NCBI RefSeq assembly: GCF_029945925.1
Contig: NZ_JAQSDN010000048.1
Span: 1 to 64,000, forward strand
Source of the DNA: Polaromonas sp.
GTDB lineage: Bacteria > Pseudomonadota > Gammaproteobacteria > Burkholderiales > Burkholderiaceae_C
Direction of reading: 5' to 3'
Length of the DNA stretch: 64,000 bases
The translations under genes were made by a program, and so were the position numbers. Shown piece after piece: positions 1 through 9,372 of the stretch; position 1 is the stretch's first letter; each line of letters begins with the position of its first letter. The notes under the pieces are model-generated. The model made no database searches and was not told the DNA's origin. It saw only the letters and a program-made list of their open reading frames with translations.

Positions 1-51
1 CAGATACAAAGCTTGGGCGATACTATGTTTCGAAACTTACGTGTTGATGTA

Positions 52-2175
52 CTAGAAGCGGTAATTCGCCGAAACGCTCACCACATGGTTGCGGCCGGCG
101 GCCGGCTCGAAGTAGCGGCCATTGCCTTCATTGACGATGACCGAGCCCGCGTAGCGGCGGTCGGCCAGGTTGTCGATGCGGGCTGCGGCGGACAGGGTCC
201 AGCGATTGATCTCGGCCACGTAGCCGACATGGGCGCCCAGGGTGACAAAAGACGCCGCCGCATCGCTGTTGACATCGTTGACGGCCACGCTGCCGAGGTA
301 ACGCGCGTCCACGCCGGCACGCCAGCCGGTGGGTGGCCGCCAGCCGATCTCGGCCGCCAGCGCGGTGCGTGCCGTCCCCGGGATGCGATTGCCCGCGGGC
401 ACCAGCGCGGCCGGACACAGGACGGCATTGCCCACGCAGGCGAAACCGTCGCGGTAGCGGGCATCGAGCAGCGTGTAGGACAGCTGCGCCAGCCAGTGGC
501 GCGCCGGCGCGATGCTGCCTGCCAGCTCCAGCCCGCGGCGGCGCGTGGCGCCGGCGTTCTGAAAGGTGCTGCGCCCGCCGACGTTGCTCTGCGTGACGAT
601 TTCGTCCCGGGTCGCGGTGTGAAAAACCGCCAGCGTGGATTCGAGGCGCGGCAAGGTGCCGGCGGCACTGCGCCATTTGACGCCCGCCTCCAGGTTGTCG
701 CTGCGTGACGGACGCAACGCAAAGTTCAGCCCGGTGCCGGCCGGCCGGTAAGCCAGCTCGTTGAAGGTCGGCGTTTCGAAACCCCGGCCGGCGGCCGCGT
801 ACACACGCCACTGCGCCGACGGCGCATAGGTGATACCGGCCGCCGGCAGCGTGGCGCTGTAGCGCACGCTGCCGCTGTCGTCGCGATTGGTCCCGACGAT
901 GTAACGGTCGTCGGAACTGAAACGCACCAGGCTGTGGCGCACGCCGGCATTCACGGTCCAGTGCGGCGCGGGCTTCCAGCTGGCTTGCAGATAAGGGTCC
1001 AGACTGGTGACGCGGTTGTCTTCCTCACGGCGCAGGGCCCCCTGCACGCCTGGTGTTGTTCCCTGGAAGTTCTGCCAGCCGCGCCGCGTTTCCTTCATCG
1101 CGTCATAGGCCAGGCCGCCGACGATCTCCAGCGGGCGCTGCGCCAGCAGGGTGCGGGTGGTCCAGCGCAGGTCCAGCCCGCCGTAGTCGCGCGCCAGGCC
1201 GATCACGCCACCCGGGTGCAGCGGGTTGGCCTGCACGCCCGTGGGGATGGCCTGGAACTGCGTGGTGGCGCGCTCGCCGCCGTACACCATCAAGCGCAAC
1301 TGGTGGTCGGCATTGACCCGATGCTCGTACACCGCACCGAGCTGGCTCTGGCGTACGGTTTTGCGGGTATTGAACGTGGTCGCCGAGGCATCGGCGCTGC
1401 GCGGCGCAACATCGAACTGCGCGCGGCTCAGGCCCAGCGGGTCCTGCGCCGCCACCGACACGGTGTTGGCCAGCAGGGTCAGCTTGCGTTCGCTGTCCAG
1501 CGCCCAGTCCAGCCGCAGGTTGGCCCCCGCGCGCTCGGCGGCGCTGTGCGCGCGATAACCGTCGGTGCTCAGGCGCCCGGCGCTCAGAACGTACCCCAGG
1601 ACCCCGGCGACACCGCCGGCCTTGATGTCGAAACGCCTGAGGCCATGGGAGCCGGTCGCCGCGCTGCTGCTCAGCACCGGGCTGCCCTGGCCTTCCTCGG
1701 TGAAGACCTGCATGACACCGCCCGACGAGTTGCCGTACAGCACCGAAAAAGGCCCGCGTAGCACCTCGAGGCGACCGACCGACGCGAGGTCAATGTGCGA
1801 GAGCTGGCCCTGGCCATCGGGCATGGTCGCGGGAATGCCGTCCACATACAGGCGCACGCCGCGCACGCCGAAGGTGGAACGTGCGCCAAAGCCGCGCACC
1901 GACAGTTGCAGGTCCTGCGCCTGGTTTTGCCGGTCCCGCGCCAGCAGGCCGGGCACCAGCGCCAGGCTTTCCGACAGGTTGACCTGCGCGCGACCATCGG
2001 AGCGCAGGCGCTCGCCGTCGACCACATCCACCGAGGCCGGCACGTCGAAGGGCGGCAGTTCGGTGCGTGTGGCAGTGACGCTGATGGGTGCCAGCGTCTG
2101 CGCGTTGGACGGGGCGGCTCCGGCCAGCGCCAGGCAGGCCAAAACACGGGACAGGTGGGAGCGGGCAGGTTTCAC
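52..2175 (-). CDS. TonB-dependent outer-membrane receptor
   Basis: Outer-membrane beta-barrel receptor that imports a chelate or small solute using TonB energy. A signal peptide (LACLALAGAAPSNAQ) is followed by a plug domain of about 120 residues with the family motifs LALVPGLLARD, LSVRGFGARSTFGVRGVRLY and EVLRGPFSVLYGNSSGGV, then a long barrel ending in YRF with a terminal Phe, as outer-membrane proteins do. The frame is open up to a TTG that overlaps the upstream dadA stop. I place the start at a GTG just before the signal peptide, giving about 707 residues; neither start has a good ribosome site. The substrate cannot be told from sequence. It lies 89 bp behind dadA on the same strand and may be cotranscribed. 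Confidence 0.85.
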   Translation of the reverse strand: MKPARSHLSRVLACLALAGAAPSNAQTLAPISVTATRTELPPFDVPASVDVVDGERLRSDGRAQVNLSESLALVPGLLARDRQNQAQDLQLSVRGFGARSTFGVRGVRLYVDGIPATMPDGQGQLSHIDLASVGRLEVLRGPFSVLYGNSSGGVMQVFTEEGQGSPVLSSSAATGSHGLRRFDIKAGGVAGVLGYVLSAGRLSTDGYRAHSAAERAGANLRLDWALDSERKLTLLANTVSVAAQDPLGLSRAQFDVAPRSADASATTFNTRKTVRQSQLGAVYEHRVNADHQLRLMVYGGERATTQFQAIPTGVQANPLHPGGVIGLARDYGGLDLRWTTRTLLAQRPLEIVGGLAYDAMKETRRGWQNFQGTTPGVQGALRREEDNRVTSLDPYLQASWKPAPHWTVNAGVRHSLVRFSSDDRYIVGTNRDDSGSVRYSATLPAAGITYAPSAQWRVYAAAGRGFETPTFNELAYRPAGTGLNFALRPSRSDNLEAGVKWRSAAGTLPRLESTLAVFHTATRDEIVTQSNVGGRSTFQNAGATRRRGLELAGSIAPARHWLAQLSYTLLDARYRDGFACVGNAVLCPAALVPAGNRIPGTARTALAAEIGWRPPTGWRAGVDARYLGSVAVNDVNSDAAASFVTLGAHVGYVAEINRWTLSAAARIDNLADRRYAGSVIVNEGNGRYFEPAAGRNHVVSVSANYRF

Positions 2176-2264
2176 TACAGGACAGGCGCGTTTGTTGCGC
2201 TGATTCTGCCTGTCGGTGTGCCCGGCTGGCAGGCCCCGTCCACATGACCCCTGGGAAGGATGGA

Positions 2265-3554
2265 TCAAACCCCGAGGAAGCCGAACCCCAGTTCCGGCCG
2301 CTGGCCGTCGATCAACTCGGCGATGGCCTTGCCCGACCCGGCGCCGTGGGTCCAGCCCAGCGTGCCATGGCCGGCGTTCACCCAGAGCTTGCCGACCGGG
2401 GTCTTGCCGATGCAGGGGATGTTGGTCGGTGTGGCGGGGCGCAGGCCCGCCCAGAAGTTGGGCTGGCCGCCCTGCGCTTCATTGCGGGTGTCGCACACGC
2501 CCGGCAGCACCTTCTCGATACGGTCGGCCAGCATCTGGCAACGCGCCCTGGCCAGCGGCGTGTCCAGCGACAGGCCGTAACCCGCCACCTCGATCGTGCC
2601 GGCGACACGCAGGGTGTCGCCCAGACGGCTGATGGCGCACTTGACCTCGTCGTCGATGGTGCTGACATACGGCGCGAGTTCGGGCTTGAGCAGCTTGAAG
2701 GTGGCGCTGTAGCCCTTGCCGGGGTAGATGGACAGGTCCACACCGGCCGTGCGCAGCAAGGGGGCCGACCAGGAACCGCAGGCCACGACGAAGGCATCGG
2801 CCCGCCGGGCCAGCAACTCCCCGGTGCTGCGTTGCCTGAGCTGGACCGCGCTGATCTCGCCGCCGGTTTTCTCCAGCCGCACGATGTCGTGTTCGTAAAT
2901 GAATTGCACCCCGGCCGCTTCGCAGCGTTGCGCCAGTTCCTGGGTGAAGACCCGGGCGTCACCACTTTCGTCGCTGGCAGTGTAGGTGCCGCCCACGATG
3001 TGATCGGCAAACGAGCGGTAGGCCGGTTCGATCTCGAACAGCTCGCTGCAGCTGACCACCCGGCGGTCCACGCCGAAACCCCGCATCAGCGCGGCGGCCT
3101 GCGCTGCCGCGTCAAACGACTTCTGGTCGGTGTAGTAATGCGCGATGCCGCGCTCCAGCCGGTTGTAGGTTATGCTGGTGCCCTGCACGATGTCCTTGAG
3201 CGCCCCATGGCTGTAGGCGCCCAGCGCCACGATCTGCTCGACATTGCGGCGAAAGGCCGCGTCGGTGCAATGGCTCAAAAACTGCAGGCCCCAGCGCCAC
3301 TGGCGCCAGTCCAGCCGGGGCCGGAACAGCAGCGGCGCATCGTTGCGAAACATCCATTTCAGCAGCTTGGCCGGCGCCTCCGGGTTGGCCCAGGGCTCGC
3401 AGTAGCTGACGGAGATCTGCGCGGCATTGGCAAAGCTGGTTTCCATGGCAGCGCCGCTCTGGCGTTCGACCACCGTCACCTCGTGCCCGCGTTGGGCCAA
3501 ATGCCAGGCCGTGCTGACACCGATGATTCCCGCGCCCATGACAATGATTTTCAT
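2265..3554 (-). CDS. dadA: D-amino acid dehydrogenase, small subunit (DadA-type)
   Basis: FAD-dependent oxidase of the DAO fold that deaminates D-amino acids (classically D-alanine to pyruvate) and passes electrons to the respiratory chain at the inner membrane. The N-terminus has the dinucleotide-binding GAGIIGVSTAWHLAQRGHEV stretch, followed by the DadA-typical ETSFANAAQIS and a C-terminal GWTHGAGSGKAIAELI motif. Length (429 aa) is normal for the family, and the ATG start is unambiguous. It is divergent from an ArgP-type LysR gene across 82 bp, which suggests that regulator controls it. Other DadA-like dehydrogenases with different substrates exist, so the precise substrate is inferred. Confidence 0.9.
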   Translation of the reverse strand: MKIIVMGAGIIGVSTAWHLAQRGHEVTVVERQSGAAMETSFANAAQISVSYCEPWANPEAPAKLLKWMFRNDAPLLFRPRLDWRQWRWGLQFLSHCTDAAFRRNVEQIVALGAYSHGALKDIVQGTSITYNRLERGIAHYYTDQKSFDAAAQAAALMRGFGVDRRVVSCSELFEIEPAYRSFADHIVGGTYTASDESGDARVFTQELAQRCEAAGVQFIYEHDIVRLEKTGGEISAVQLRQRSTGELLARRADAFVVACGSWSAPLLRTAGVDLSIYPGKGYSATFKLLKPELAPYVSTIDDEVKCAISRLGDTLRVAGTIEVAGYGLSLDTPLARARCQMLADRIEKVLPGVCDTRNEAQGGQPNFWAGLRPATPTNIPCIGKTPVGKLWVNAGHGTLGWTHGAGSGKAIAELIDGQRPELGFGFLGV

Positions 3555-3636
3555 GCCCGCTAGTCTGGACGCGCTTGTCGCAAATGAACAGCCTCGTTAA
3601 ACTCTTTGTCAAATCATTAGGAAGGCTAATAGGCCT

Positions 3637-4539
3637 ATGTACGATCCCCTTGCCCTCGAATGCCTGGCCGCCATTGTCGAAGAAGGCGGTTTTGAGCGTG
3701 CCGCCCAGCGCCTGAACGTCACGCAATCGGCCATCTCGCAGCGCCTGCGGGTGCTGGAGGGCCAGGTCGGCGCCATCCTGATCGTGCGCAGCCGGCCGCT
3801 GCAAGCGACCTCGGCCGGCAAGCTGCTGCTCAAACACACCCGGCAGTTGCGCCTGATACGCGCCGACCTGGAACGCGACCTCAAGGAACTGGCGCCGGGC
3901 TTGTCGGGCGGCGTCCGCGAGGAAGAGCGCGTCTCGATTGCGGTCAATGCGGACAGCATTGCCAGCTGGGCGCTCAATGCCCTGACCGGCCTGGTCAGGC
4001 AGGGCCTGCCCGTCGAGATCATTGTGGATGACCAGGATTTCACGCACGACTGGCTGCGCCAGGGCCATGTGCTGGGTTGCGTCACCACCCTGAAGCAGGC
4101 CCTGCGCGGGTGCAAGGTGGCCCAGCTCGGCGCCATGAACTATGTCGCCGTGGCCGAGCCCGCTTATGCGAAAAACCATCTGCCCGGCGGGCTGGACGCG
4201 TCGAATTTTCGCGCCCTCACCTATGTGGCGTTCAACCGCAAGGACGACATGCAAAGCGAGTTTGTCGCCCGGGCCGTCGGCCTCAAGCGGGTCTCGCTGA
4301 GCCAGCTGTTTGTCCCCAGCTCCGAGGGGCAGCTGCGCGCCGCCCTGGCGGGATGGGGTGTCAGCGTGTTGCCGGAACTGCTGGTGCGCGGCTTGGTCGA
4401 CGACGGCAAACTGGTCAATGTCGCGCCCCGGCACACGCTGCCGGTGCAACTGTTCTGGCACTGCTGGAACCTGGAGTCGGCCGTGCTGGACTCGATTTCC
4501 GCCGCCCTGACCTCCGAAGCCGACAAGCTGCTGCACTGA
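3637..4539 (+). CDS. LysR-family regulator, ArgP/IciA type
   Basis: DNA-binding transcription regulator of 300 aa. The N-terminal winged HTH (FERAAQRLNVTQSAISQRLR, residues about 19-38) and the following VLEGQVGAILIVRSRP segment match the ArgP branch, which in characterised species senses lysine or arginine and usually drives an exporter gene (argO/lysE). Here no exporter is adjacent; the divergent neighbour is dadA, so regulation of basic or D-amino-acid catabolism is a reasonable inference. The C-terminal two-thirds is the LysR substrate-binding domain. A clean ATG opens the gene. Confidence 0.85.
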   Translation: MYDPLALECLAAIVEEGGFERAAQRLNVTQSAISQRLRVLEGQVGAILIVRSRPLQATSAGKLLLKHTRQLRLIRADLERDLKELAPGLSGGVREEERVSIAVNADSIASWALNALTGLVRQGLPVEIIVDDQDFTHDWLRQGHVLGCVTTLKQALRGCKVAQLGAMNYVAVAEPAYAKNHLPGGLDASNFRALTYVAFNRKDDMQSEFVARAVGLKRVSLSQLFVPSSEGQLRAALAGWGVSVLPELLVRGLVDDGKLVNVAPRHTLPVQLFWHCWNLESAVLDSISAALTSEADKLLH

Positions 4540-4600
4540 CTGACTGAGCCCGGCCCTCTTTGCGCGAAAATGGCGGTTTGTCATCCCACCAAGACCCGCC

Positions 4601-5077
4601 ATGAACATCGAAAAAGACACCGCCGTGACCCTGCGCTTCAAGGTCTCCGAAATCGGGGGCAAGCTGATTGAGGAAAGCAAGGAGCCCATGGTTTACCTGC
4701 ACGGAGGGTATGGCAACACCTTGCCCAGGATCGAGGAAGCACTGGAAGGAAAAACGCGCGGCTACCAGACCACGCTGGAACTGCAACCCGAAGACGCCTT
4801 TGGCCTGCGGGATGAAGCGCTGCTGCGGACCATCCCCAAAAGCCAGTTCCCGCCCGGCGTGAAAGTCGGCGGCCAGCTCGAAGGCCGCGACAACGACGGC
4901 AAGACGCATGCCTTTACCGTGACAAAAATCAAGGGCGACACGGTCCTGATGGACGGCAACCACCCGCTGGCCGGCAAGGCCCTGCGTTTCAGCCTGACCG
5001 TCACCGATGTGCGCAAGGCCAGCGAAGAGGAAATTGCGCATCGCCATGTGCACGGCGAGCACGGACACCATCACTGA
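4601..5077 (+). CDS. slyD: FKBP-type peptidyl-prolyl isomerase, SlyD-like
   Basis: Cytoplasmic prolyl isomerase and chaperone of 158 aa. The N-terminal FKBP half (KDTAVTLRFKVSE, then YLHGGYGNTLPRIEEALEG) is interrupted by an insert-in-flap domain (residues about 70-130: QPEDAFGLRDEALL ... GVKVGGQLEG), the layout of SlyD. The C-terminus is a short metal-binding tail (HRHVHGEHGHHH), shorter than the His/Cys-rich tail of E. coli SlyD. Characterised relatives help deliver nickel to metalloenzymes; that is not shown here. It lies downstream of the ArgP-type gene, 61 bp away and on the same strand, and converges with the PhnA-type gene. Confidence 0.85.
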   Translation: MNIEKDTAVTLRFKVSEIGGKLIEESKEPMVYLHGGYGNTLPRIEEALEGKTRGYQTTLELQPEDAFGLRDEALLRTIPKSQFPPGVKVGGQLEGRDNDGKTHAFTVTKIKGDTVLMDGNHPLAGKALRFSLTVTDVRKASEEEIAHRHVHGEHGHHH

Positions 5078-5112
5078 ACCGAACGGTCCGGCGCCGGATC
5101 AGGCGGGCCGCG

Positions 5113-5454
5113 TCAGGCCTTCCTGAGGTAACACGCCTTGAGCATGAAGCTGCCGGCGTCCATCTTGCAATCCACCTCATGATCACCGCCAACCAGGCGG
5201 ATGCTCTTGACCTTGGTGCCCATCTTGAGGGTGATGGACGACCCCTTGACCTTGAGGTCCTTGATCAGCACCACGGCATCGCCGTCGGCCAGCACCTTGC
5301 CGTTGCTGTCCCTGACCACGGCGTTTGTATCGTCGTCGGCAGCCGCACTTTCGACCATCGACCATTCGTGGCCACAGTCGGCGCACACAAGGTTGTCGCC
5401 ATCGGGGTAGGTATTTTCCTGGCCGCACTGGGGGCAGGCTGGTGGCTTGGGCAT
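5113..5454 (-). CDS. PhnA/YjdM family zinc-ribbon protein
   Basis: Small (113 aa) protein with an N-terminal zinc ribbon (CPQCG ... CADCG, residues about 7-30) and the conserved PhnA C-terminal beta domain (VVLIKDLKVKGSS ... KMDAGSFMLKACYLRK). Despite the historical name alkylphosphonate-uptake protein, the E. coli homologue YjdM is not needed for phosphonate use, and the role is unclear. I choose the ATG two bases after the glmS stop because GGAG lies 5 bp upstream; a GTG six bases earlier overlaps glmS. It is therefore probably the last gene of a glmS-phnA transcript. Confidence 0.85.
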   Translation of the reverse strand: MPKPPACPQCGQENTYPDGDNLVCADCGHEWSMVESAAADDDTNAVVRDSNGKVLADGDAVVLIKDLKVKGSSITLKMGTKVKSIRLVGGDHEVDCKMDAGSFMLKACYLRKA

Positions 5455-5456
5455 GT

Positions 5457-7304
5457 TCACTCCACTGTCACGCTTTTCGCAAGATTGCGCGGTTTATCCA
5501 CATCCGTGCCGCGGGCCAAGGCGGTGTGATACGCCAGCAGCTGCAGCGGCACCACATGCAGCAGCGGGCTCAAGGCGCCGTAATGCTCGGGCATGCGGAT
5601 GACGTGAATGCCGTCACTGCTCTCGATTCTGGTGTCGGCGTCGGCCAGCACGTAGAGCACGCCGCCGCGCGCACGCACTTCCTGCATGTTGCTCTTGAGC
5701 TTTTCCAGCAAGGCGTCGTTGGGCGCGACGGTGACCACCGGCATGGCGCTGGTGACGAGCGCCAGCGGGCCGTGTTTGAGTTCACCGGCCGGGTAGGCCT
5801 CGGCGTGGATGTAGCTGATTTCCTTGAGCTTGAGCGCGCCTTCGAGCGCAATCGGGTAATGCAGGCCGCGCCCCAGGAACAGGGCGTTTTCCATCTTTGC
5901 AAAATCTTCGGCCCAGCTGATGACCTGCGGCTCCAACGCAAGCACGGCTTGCAGGGCGGCCGGCAGATGGCGCATGGCCTTGAGGTGACCCTCTTCCTCC
6001 TGCTCGCTCAGCCGGCCTTTGCTTTGCGCCAGCGCCAGCGTGAGAAGGAACAGGCCCGCCAGCTGGGTCGTGAAGGCTTTCGTCGATGCCACACCGATCT
6101 CGACGCCGGCGCGCGTGATGTAGGCCAGCTTGCACTCGCGCACCATGGCGCTGGTGGAGACATTGCAAATGGTCAGTGTCTGCGTCATGCCCAGTGATTG
6201 CGCGTGGCGCAACGCGGCCAGCGTGTCGGCGGTTTCACCGCTTTGCGTGATGGTGACCACCAGCGTTTTGGGGTTGGGCACCGAACTGCGGTAACGGTAT
6301 TCGCTGGCCACTTCCACCTGCGTCGGAATCCGGGCGATGGACTCCAGCCAGTATTTGGCGGCGCAGCCGCTGTAGTAGCTGGTGCCGCAGGCCAGGATGA
6401 GCACGGAGTCGATGTCCTTGAACACGCGGTAAGCGTCGTCGCCGAAGAGTTCGGGAACGATGCCCTCGACGCCTTCGAGCGTGTCGGCGATGGCGCGCGG
6501 CTGCTCGAAAATTTCCTTTTGCATGTAGTGGCGGTAAGGGCCAAGCTCGGCCGCACCGCTGTGCGCCTGCACGGTTTTGACTTCGCGCTGGACGGCCTTG
6601 TGGTCACGGTTGATGACCCAGTATTTGCCCAGCTGGATGTCGACCATGTCGCCTTCTTCCAGGTAGAGGATCTGGTCGGTCACGCCGGCCAGGGCCATCG
6701 CGTCACTGGCCAGAAAGGTCTCGCTGCCGTCCTTGCCGACCCCCAGGATCAGCGGCGAGCCCGAACGGGCGCCCACCACGCGGTGCGGCTCGTCCTTGCA
6801 GAAAGCGGCAATCGCGTAGGCGCCCTGCAGGCGGGCGGTGGTGGCTTGCAGCGCCTCGAACAGATCACCGTCGTAGAGGCTGTCCATCAGGTGCACGATC
6901 ACTTCGGTGTCGGTCTGGCTGGCAAACACATAACCCTTGGCCTGCAGCGCGGCGCGCAATTCGTCGTGGTTTTCGATGATGCCGTTGTGCACCACCGCCA
7001 CCCTGCCCGGCTTGTGCGCGGCATCCCCGGTGCCATGGCTGAAGTGGGGATGGGCGTTGTGCACGGCTGGCGCGCCATGCGTGGCCCAGCGTGTGTGGGC
7101 AATGCCGGTGCCGCTTTCGAGCTGCTCCGCGCTGACCTGTTCCATCAGCTCGGCCACGCGGGACGTGCTGCGTGTCCGCTTCAGGCCACCTGCATAAACG
7201 GCGACCCCGCAGGAGTCATAACCCCGGTACTCCAGCCTTTGCAAGCCCTGCACGAGGATGGGAACAATATTTCTTGTCGAAACCGACGCCACAATGCCGC
7301 ACAT
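5457..7304 (-). CDS. glmS: glutamine--fructose-6-phosphate aminotransferase (isomerizing)
   Basis: Makes glucosamine-6-phosphate from fructose-6-phosphate and glutamine, the entry step to UDP-GlcNAc for peptidoglycan and LPS. The start is the ATG giving MCGIVASVS, because Cys2 must become N-terminal as the glutaminase nucleophile; AGGAG lies just upstream. The class-II glutaminase domain spans residues 2 to about 220 ([22 protein letters not shown]), followed by two SIS sugar-isomerase domains ([18 protein letters not shown]; later [19 protein letters not shown]) and the family C-terminus [11 protein letters not shown]. Length of 615 aa is normal. No glmS ribozyme sequence is evident in the leader. 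The glmU gene, which finishes the pathway, lies about 2 kb away on the same strand. Confidence 0.97.
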   Translation of the reverse strand: MCGIVASVSTRNIVPILVQGLQRLEYRGYDSCGVAVYAGGLKRTRSTSRVAELMEQVSAEQLESGTGIAHTRWATHGAPAVHNAHPHFSHGTGDAAHKPGRVAVVHNGIIENHDELRAALQAKGYVFASQTDTEVIVHLMDSLYDGDLFEALQATTARLQGAYAIAAFCKDEPHRVVGARSGSPLILGVGKDGSETFLASDAMALAGVTDQILYLEEGDMVDIQLGKYWVINRDHKAVQREVKTVQAHSGAAELGPYRHYMQKEIFEQPRAIADTLEGVEGIVPELFGDDAYRVFKDIDSVLILACGTSYYSGCAAKYWLESIARIPTQVEVASEYRYRSSVPNPKTLVVTITQSGETADTLAALRHAQSLGMTQTLTICNVSTSAMVRECKLAYITRAGVEIGVASTKAFTTQLAGLFLLTLALAQSKGRLSEQEEEGHLKAMRHLPAALQAVLALEPQVISWAEDFAKMENALFLGRGLHYPIALEGALKLKEISYIHAEAYPAGELKHGPLALVTSAMPVVTVAPNDALLEKLKSNMQEVRARGGVLYVLADADTRIESSDGIHVIRMPEHYGALSPLLHVVPLQLLAYHTALARGTDVDKPRNLAKSVTVE

Positions 7305-7381
7305 AAACCGCTCCTGAAAAAACAATAGGCGGATACTAGGCGTTTTCAGATTTTCTAAATCACCTAAATTTTGCTTTAAAC

Positions 7382-7449
7382 GGAATTAAATTCCATAAAA
7401 ATGCAATGATGAAATAAAATTTCTTGATCAACGGATTTATGGAATAAAT
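7382..7449. promoter_or_regulatory. A+T-rich divergent control region with two palindromes
   Basis: Between glmS and the Lrp-type gene the DNA turns sharply A+T-rich. It holds a perfect palindrome GGAATT-A-AATTCC (7382-7394) and a second one, ATTTAT-GGA-ATAAAT (7435-7449), directly abutting the ATG of the Lrp gene. Lrp-family regulators commonly bind A+T-rich imperfect palindromes and repress their own genes, so autoregulation is the simplest reading. This is an inference; no binding data are available. Confidence 0.5.
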
Positions 7450-7932
7450 ATGAATATTTCCATCGACGGGATTGACGTCAAACTGCTTGAAGCCTTGCAG
7501 GACGATGCCTCGCAGAGCAACCAGGCCCTGGCAGCACGCGCCCACATCTCGCCGCCCACCTGCCTGCGGCGTATCAAGCGGCTGCGTGACGCCGGCCTGA
7601 TCGAACGCGAAATCGCCATCCTCCACGCCGACAAGCTGGCCGACACACTGGGCCACGGCCTGACGGCGCTGGTGGAAATCACCCTGGACCGGCAGGGCGC
7701 GGAGCAGCAGGAAGCGTTTGAAGCCCTTGTGGTGCTGGACGGCGCCGTCCAGCAGTGTTACCGCGTCTCACCGGGTCCGGACTTCGTCCTGGTGGTGCAC
7801 GTGCGCGACATGCCAGCGTACCTGGCGCTCGCGCAGCGGCTGTTCACCAGCGACGCCAATGTGCGCAATGTGAAAGCCTTTTTCAGCGTGAAACGCTCGA
7901 AATTTGAGCCGAAACTACTTCTAGCCCAATAG
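7450..7932 (+). CDS. Lrp/AsnC family transcriptional regulator
   Basis: 160-aa regulator. The N-terminal HTH (DDASQSNQALAARAHISPP then TCLRRIKRLRDAGLIERE) and the C-terminal ligand-binding RAM domain (VSPGPDFVLVVHVRDMPAYL) are complete. Members sense amino acids and act as octamers or dimers on nearby amino-acid genes. It is divergent from glmS across an A+T-rich, palindrome-bearing spacer. The last codons (KFEPKLLLAQ and stop) coincide with the left end of a mini-repeat copy, so the C-terminus may have been reshaped by that element. The effector is unknown. Confidence 0.9.
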   Translation: MNISIDGIDVKLLEALQDDASQSNQALAARAHISPPTCLRRIKRLRDAGLIEREIAILHADKLADTLGHGLTALVEITLDRQGAEQQEAFEALVVLDGAVQQCYRVSPGPDFVLVVHVRDMPAYLALAQRLFTSDANVRNVKAFFSVKRSKFEPKLLLAQ

Positions 7933-7964
7933 ATACGTACGCTGATAGCTACCTAATTCATAGC
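7899..7964 (+). repeat. mini-repeat copy (AGCTAT palindrome family)
   Basis: Copy of the short dispersed element. It opens with AAATTTGAGCC, continues through CTAGCCC, and ends in GCTACCTAATTCATAGC. The first part overlaps the final ten codons of the Lrp gene and supplies its stop; the palindromic end lies in the intergenic space. Confidence 0.65.
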
Positions 7965-8055
7965 ATCTTACGACCCTGCCACTCTGGGTTCCGCTGTTCG
8001 AGGAGCCCGATCACCAAAGCGGGAAGGTCGTTCGGATGCCCTGCCCTTGAGCCGC

Positions 8056-8649
8056 CTATTTGCGCAATGCCGGTGATTCGCCAAGCGCCTTGATCAGCTT
8101 GACAAGGGCATCGTTGGACGCACGCACCGCAGCGAGGGAGAAATTGCTCTTGAACTCCCCAAACGTCGCTGCGCCTTCGCCACTCACACGTATCGTCTCC
8201 ACCGGCCTGCCGTTGGCATCGGCGATGGCGCAAACCAGCCTGACGGTGAATTGGGTTGGAGGCCAGGTAAAAGCGCCATCGGAAGATGAACTGGTTGTGA
8301 CTTCGGGCGTGATCAACAAGACAATGCCATCGGCCTGAAGGGCTGCCGCATCCTTGGGGTTCTGCACCTTGGTCACGCTGGTGAAGGCTTCGGACAAGGC
8401 TTTGTAAAACCCGGGCTCAATGTCGCGGTACGGGAAGTAGCGCACCTTGTCGCCGCCGCCACCGGGCGTAGTCAACTCAACCGATCGCAACGCATCGGGC
8501 ATGTGATAACCCACCTTTTTTCCGATGGGCGCCGCGCCGGCCGGCGCGGCAACAACAGCAAGATCAGGATTCATCGTGATCGGATGCGCGCAGCCGAACA
8601 GAAACACACAGGCCATCGCCGAAAAAACAAGGCTCAATAAGCGGTTCAT
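8056..8649 (-). CDS. hypothetical lipoprotein A of a tandem pair
   Basis: 197-aa predicted lipoprotein: signal peptide with lipobox LFGC, so the mature protein starts at a lipidated Cys near residue 20. No conserved family is recognised. The chain has an extracellular or periplasmic look (GGGGDKVRYFPYRDIEPGFYKA, then a Ser/Thr-rich loop TTSSSSDGAF), and a conserved-looking C-terminal helix. AGGAG lies 8 bp before the ATG. It follows another small lipoprotein gene by 18 bp on the same strand, so the two are almost certainly one operon and may act together in the envelope. Confidence 0.8.
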   Translation of the reverse strand: MNRLLSLVFSAMACVFLFGCAHPITMNPDLAVVAAPAGAAPIGKKVGYHMPDALRSVELTTPGGGGDKVRYFPYRDIEPGFYKALSEAFTSVTKVQNPKDAAALQADGIVLLITPEVTTSSSSDGAFTWPPTQFTVRLVCAIADANGRPVETIRVSGEGAATFGEFKSNFSLAAVRASNDALVKLIKALGESPALRK

Positions 8650-8667
8650 GATTGATCTCTCCTATAT

Positions 8668-9246
8668 CTAGTTGCGAATGGCTTTGACAAAATCCGGATC
8701 GGTCACCAGCGAGGACACCAGCGCTTGGACCATCAGCGGATAGTTATTCGCAGCAAGGGGAATGGCCACCGCGCCTGCAAAGGAGCTTTCCCATTGGCGT
8801 TCTATCCGCTTGATCTTGTCAAACAACACCCTGCCATTGACCTTCACAAGAAAGCGTGCCTCGATCTGCCCGGTATTGACGCTGACGTTGCCTGCGTCGA
8901 TGTTGTTCCTGAGCAGGGTTCCGCTGATTTCAATGCCTGATTGCGGGCTGTACAGCTTTGCCAGCTCCAGCTCCTGCCGCAAGGCCGCGGCAATATAGTC
9001 GCCATAATTCTTGCCCACCGGAGAGAGCATGGTGTTGGCACGCAGCGTGATGGCGTTGCCGCCGGGCATACCCGGCGCCACATCAATGACACCCGTCTTC
9101 ACGGCCGTGTTGCCGCCAATTTTCTTGAGAACTTCGACGTTGTCGATGGACGGTGCGTAGTTGGGCGCCGGCCCGGCACATCCGGCAAGAATGGCGGACA
9201 CGGCAATACCAACGCACAAAGCTGCGCGCCTGACTGTTTGAAGCAT
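8668..9246 (-). CDS. hypothetical lipoprotein B of a tandem pair
   Basis: 192-aa predicted lipoprotein with signal peptide ending in lipobox LAGC. The body resembles small periplasmic proteins with a conserved NYGDYIAAALRQELELAKLY segment and may be related to the YajG-like lipoprotein fold (a guess from the pattern of an ordered beta sheet and an amphipathic helix). It is the first gene of the pair, with GGAGGGG before the ATG. Function unknown. Confidence 0.8.
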   Translation of the reverse strand: MLQTVRRAALCVGIAVSAILAGCAGPAPNYAPSIDNVEVLKKIGGNTAVKTGVIDVAPGMPGGNAITLRANTMLSPVGKNYGDYIAAALRQELELAKLYSPQSGIEISGTLLRNNIDAGNVSVNTGQIEARFLVKVNGRVLFDKIKRIERQWESSFAGAVAIPLAANNYPLMVQALVSSLVTDPDFVKAIRN

Positions 9247-9372
9247 GAGAGACCCCTCCGTATTTTTTTGGAATTGGCGCTGCCAGATGTTGTCAGCGCC
9301 GTTACGGATAGTAACGTCGTAAATCCATTTTTAGCAAAGTCGGCAGCCGCTCCTGTCTCTTGCGGGCAACTC

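Noticed and set aside
2176-2264. Possible cobalamin riboswitch before the TonB-dependent receptor
   Set aside because: The spacer is only 89 bp and lacks the conserved B12 box and core helices.
2088-3563. A 491-codon plus-strand frame opposite dadA
   Set aside because: Antisense shadow of a well-identified gene; no start signal or domain.
7305-7449. glmS ribozyme in the glmS leader
   Set aside because: No conserved glmS ribozyme core; the spacer is short, A+T-rich and shared with a divergent gene.
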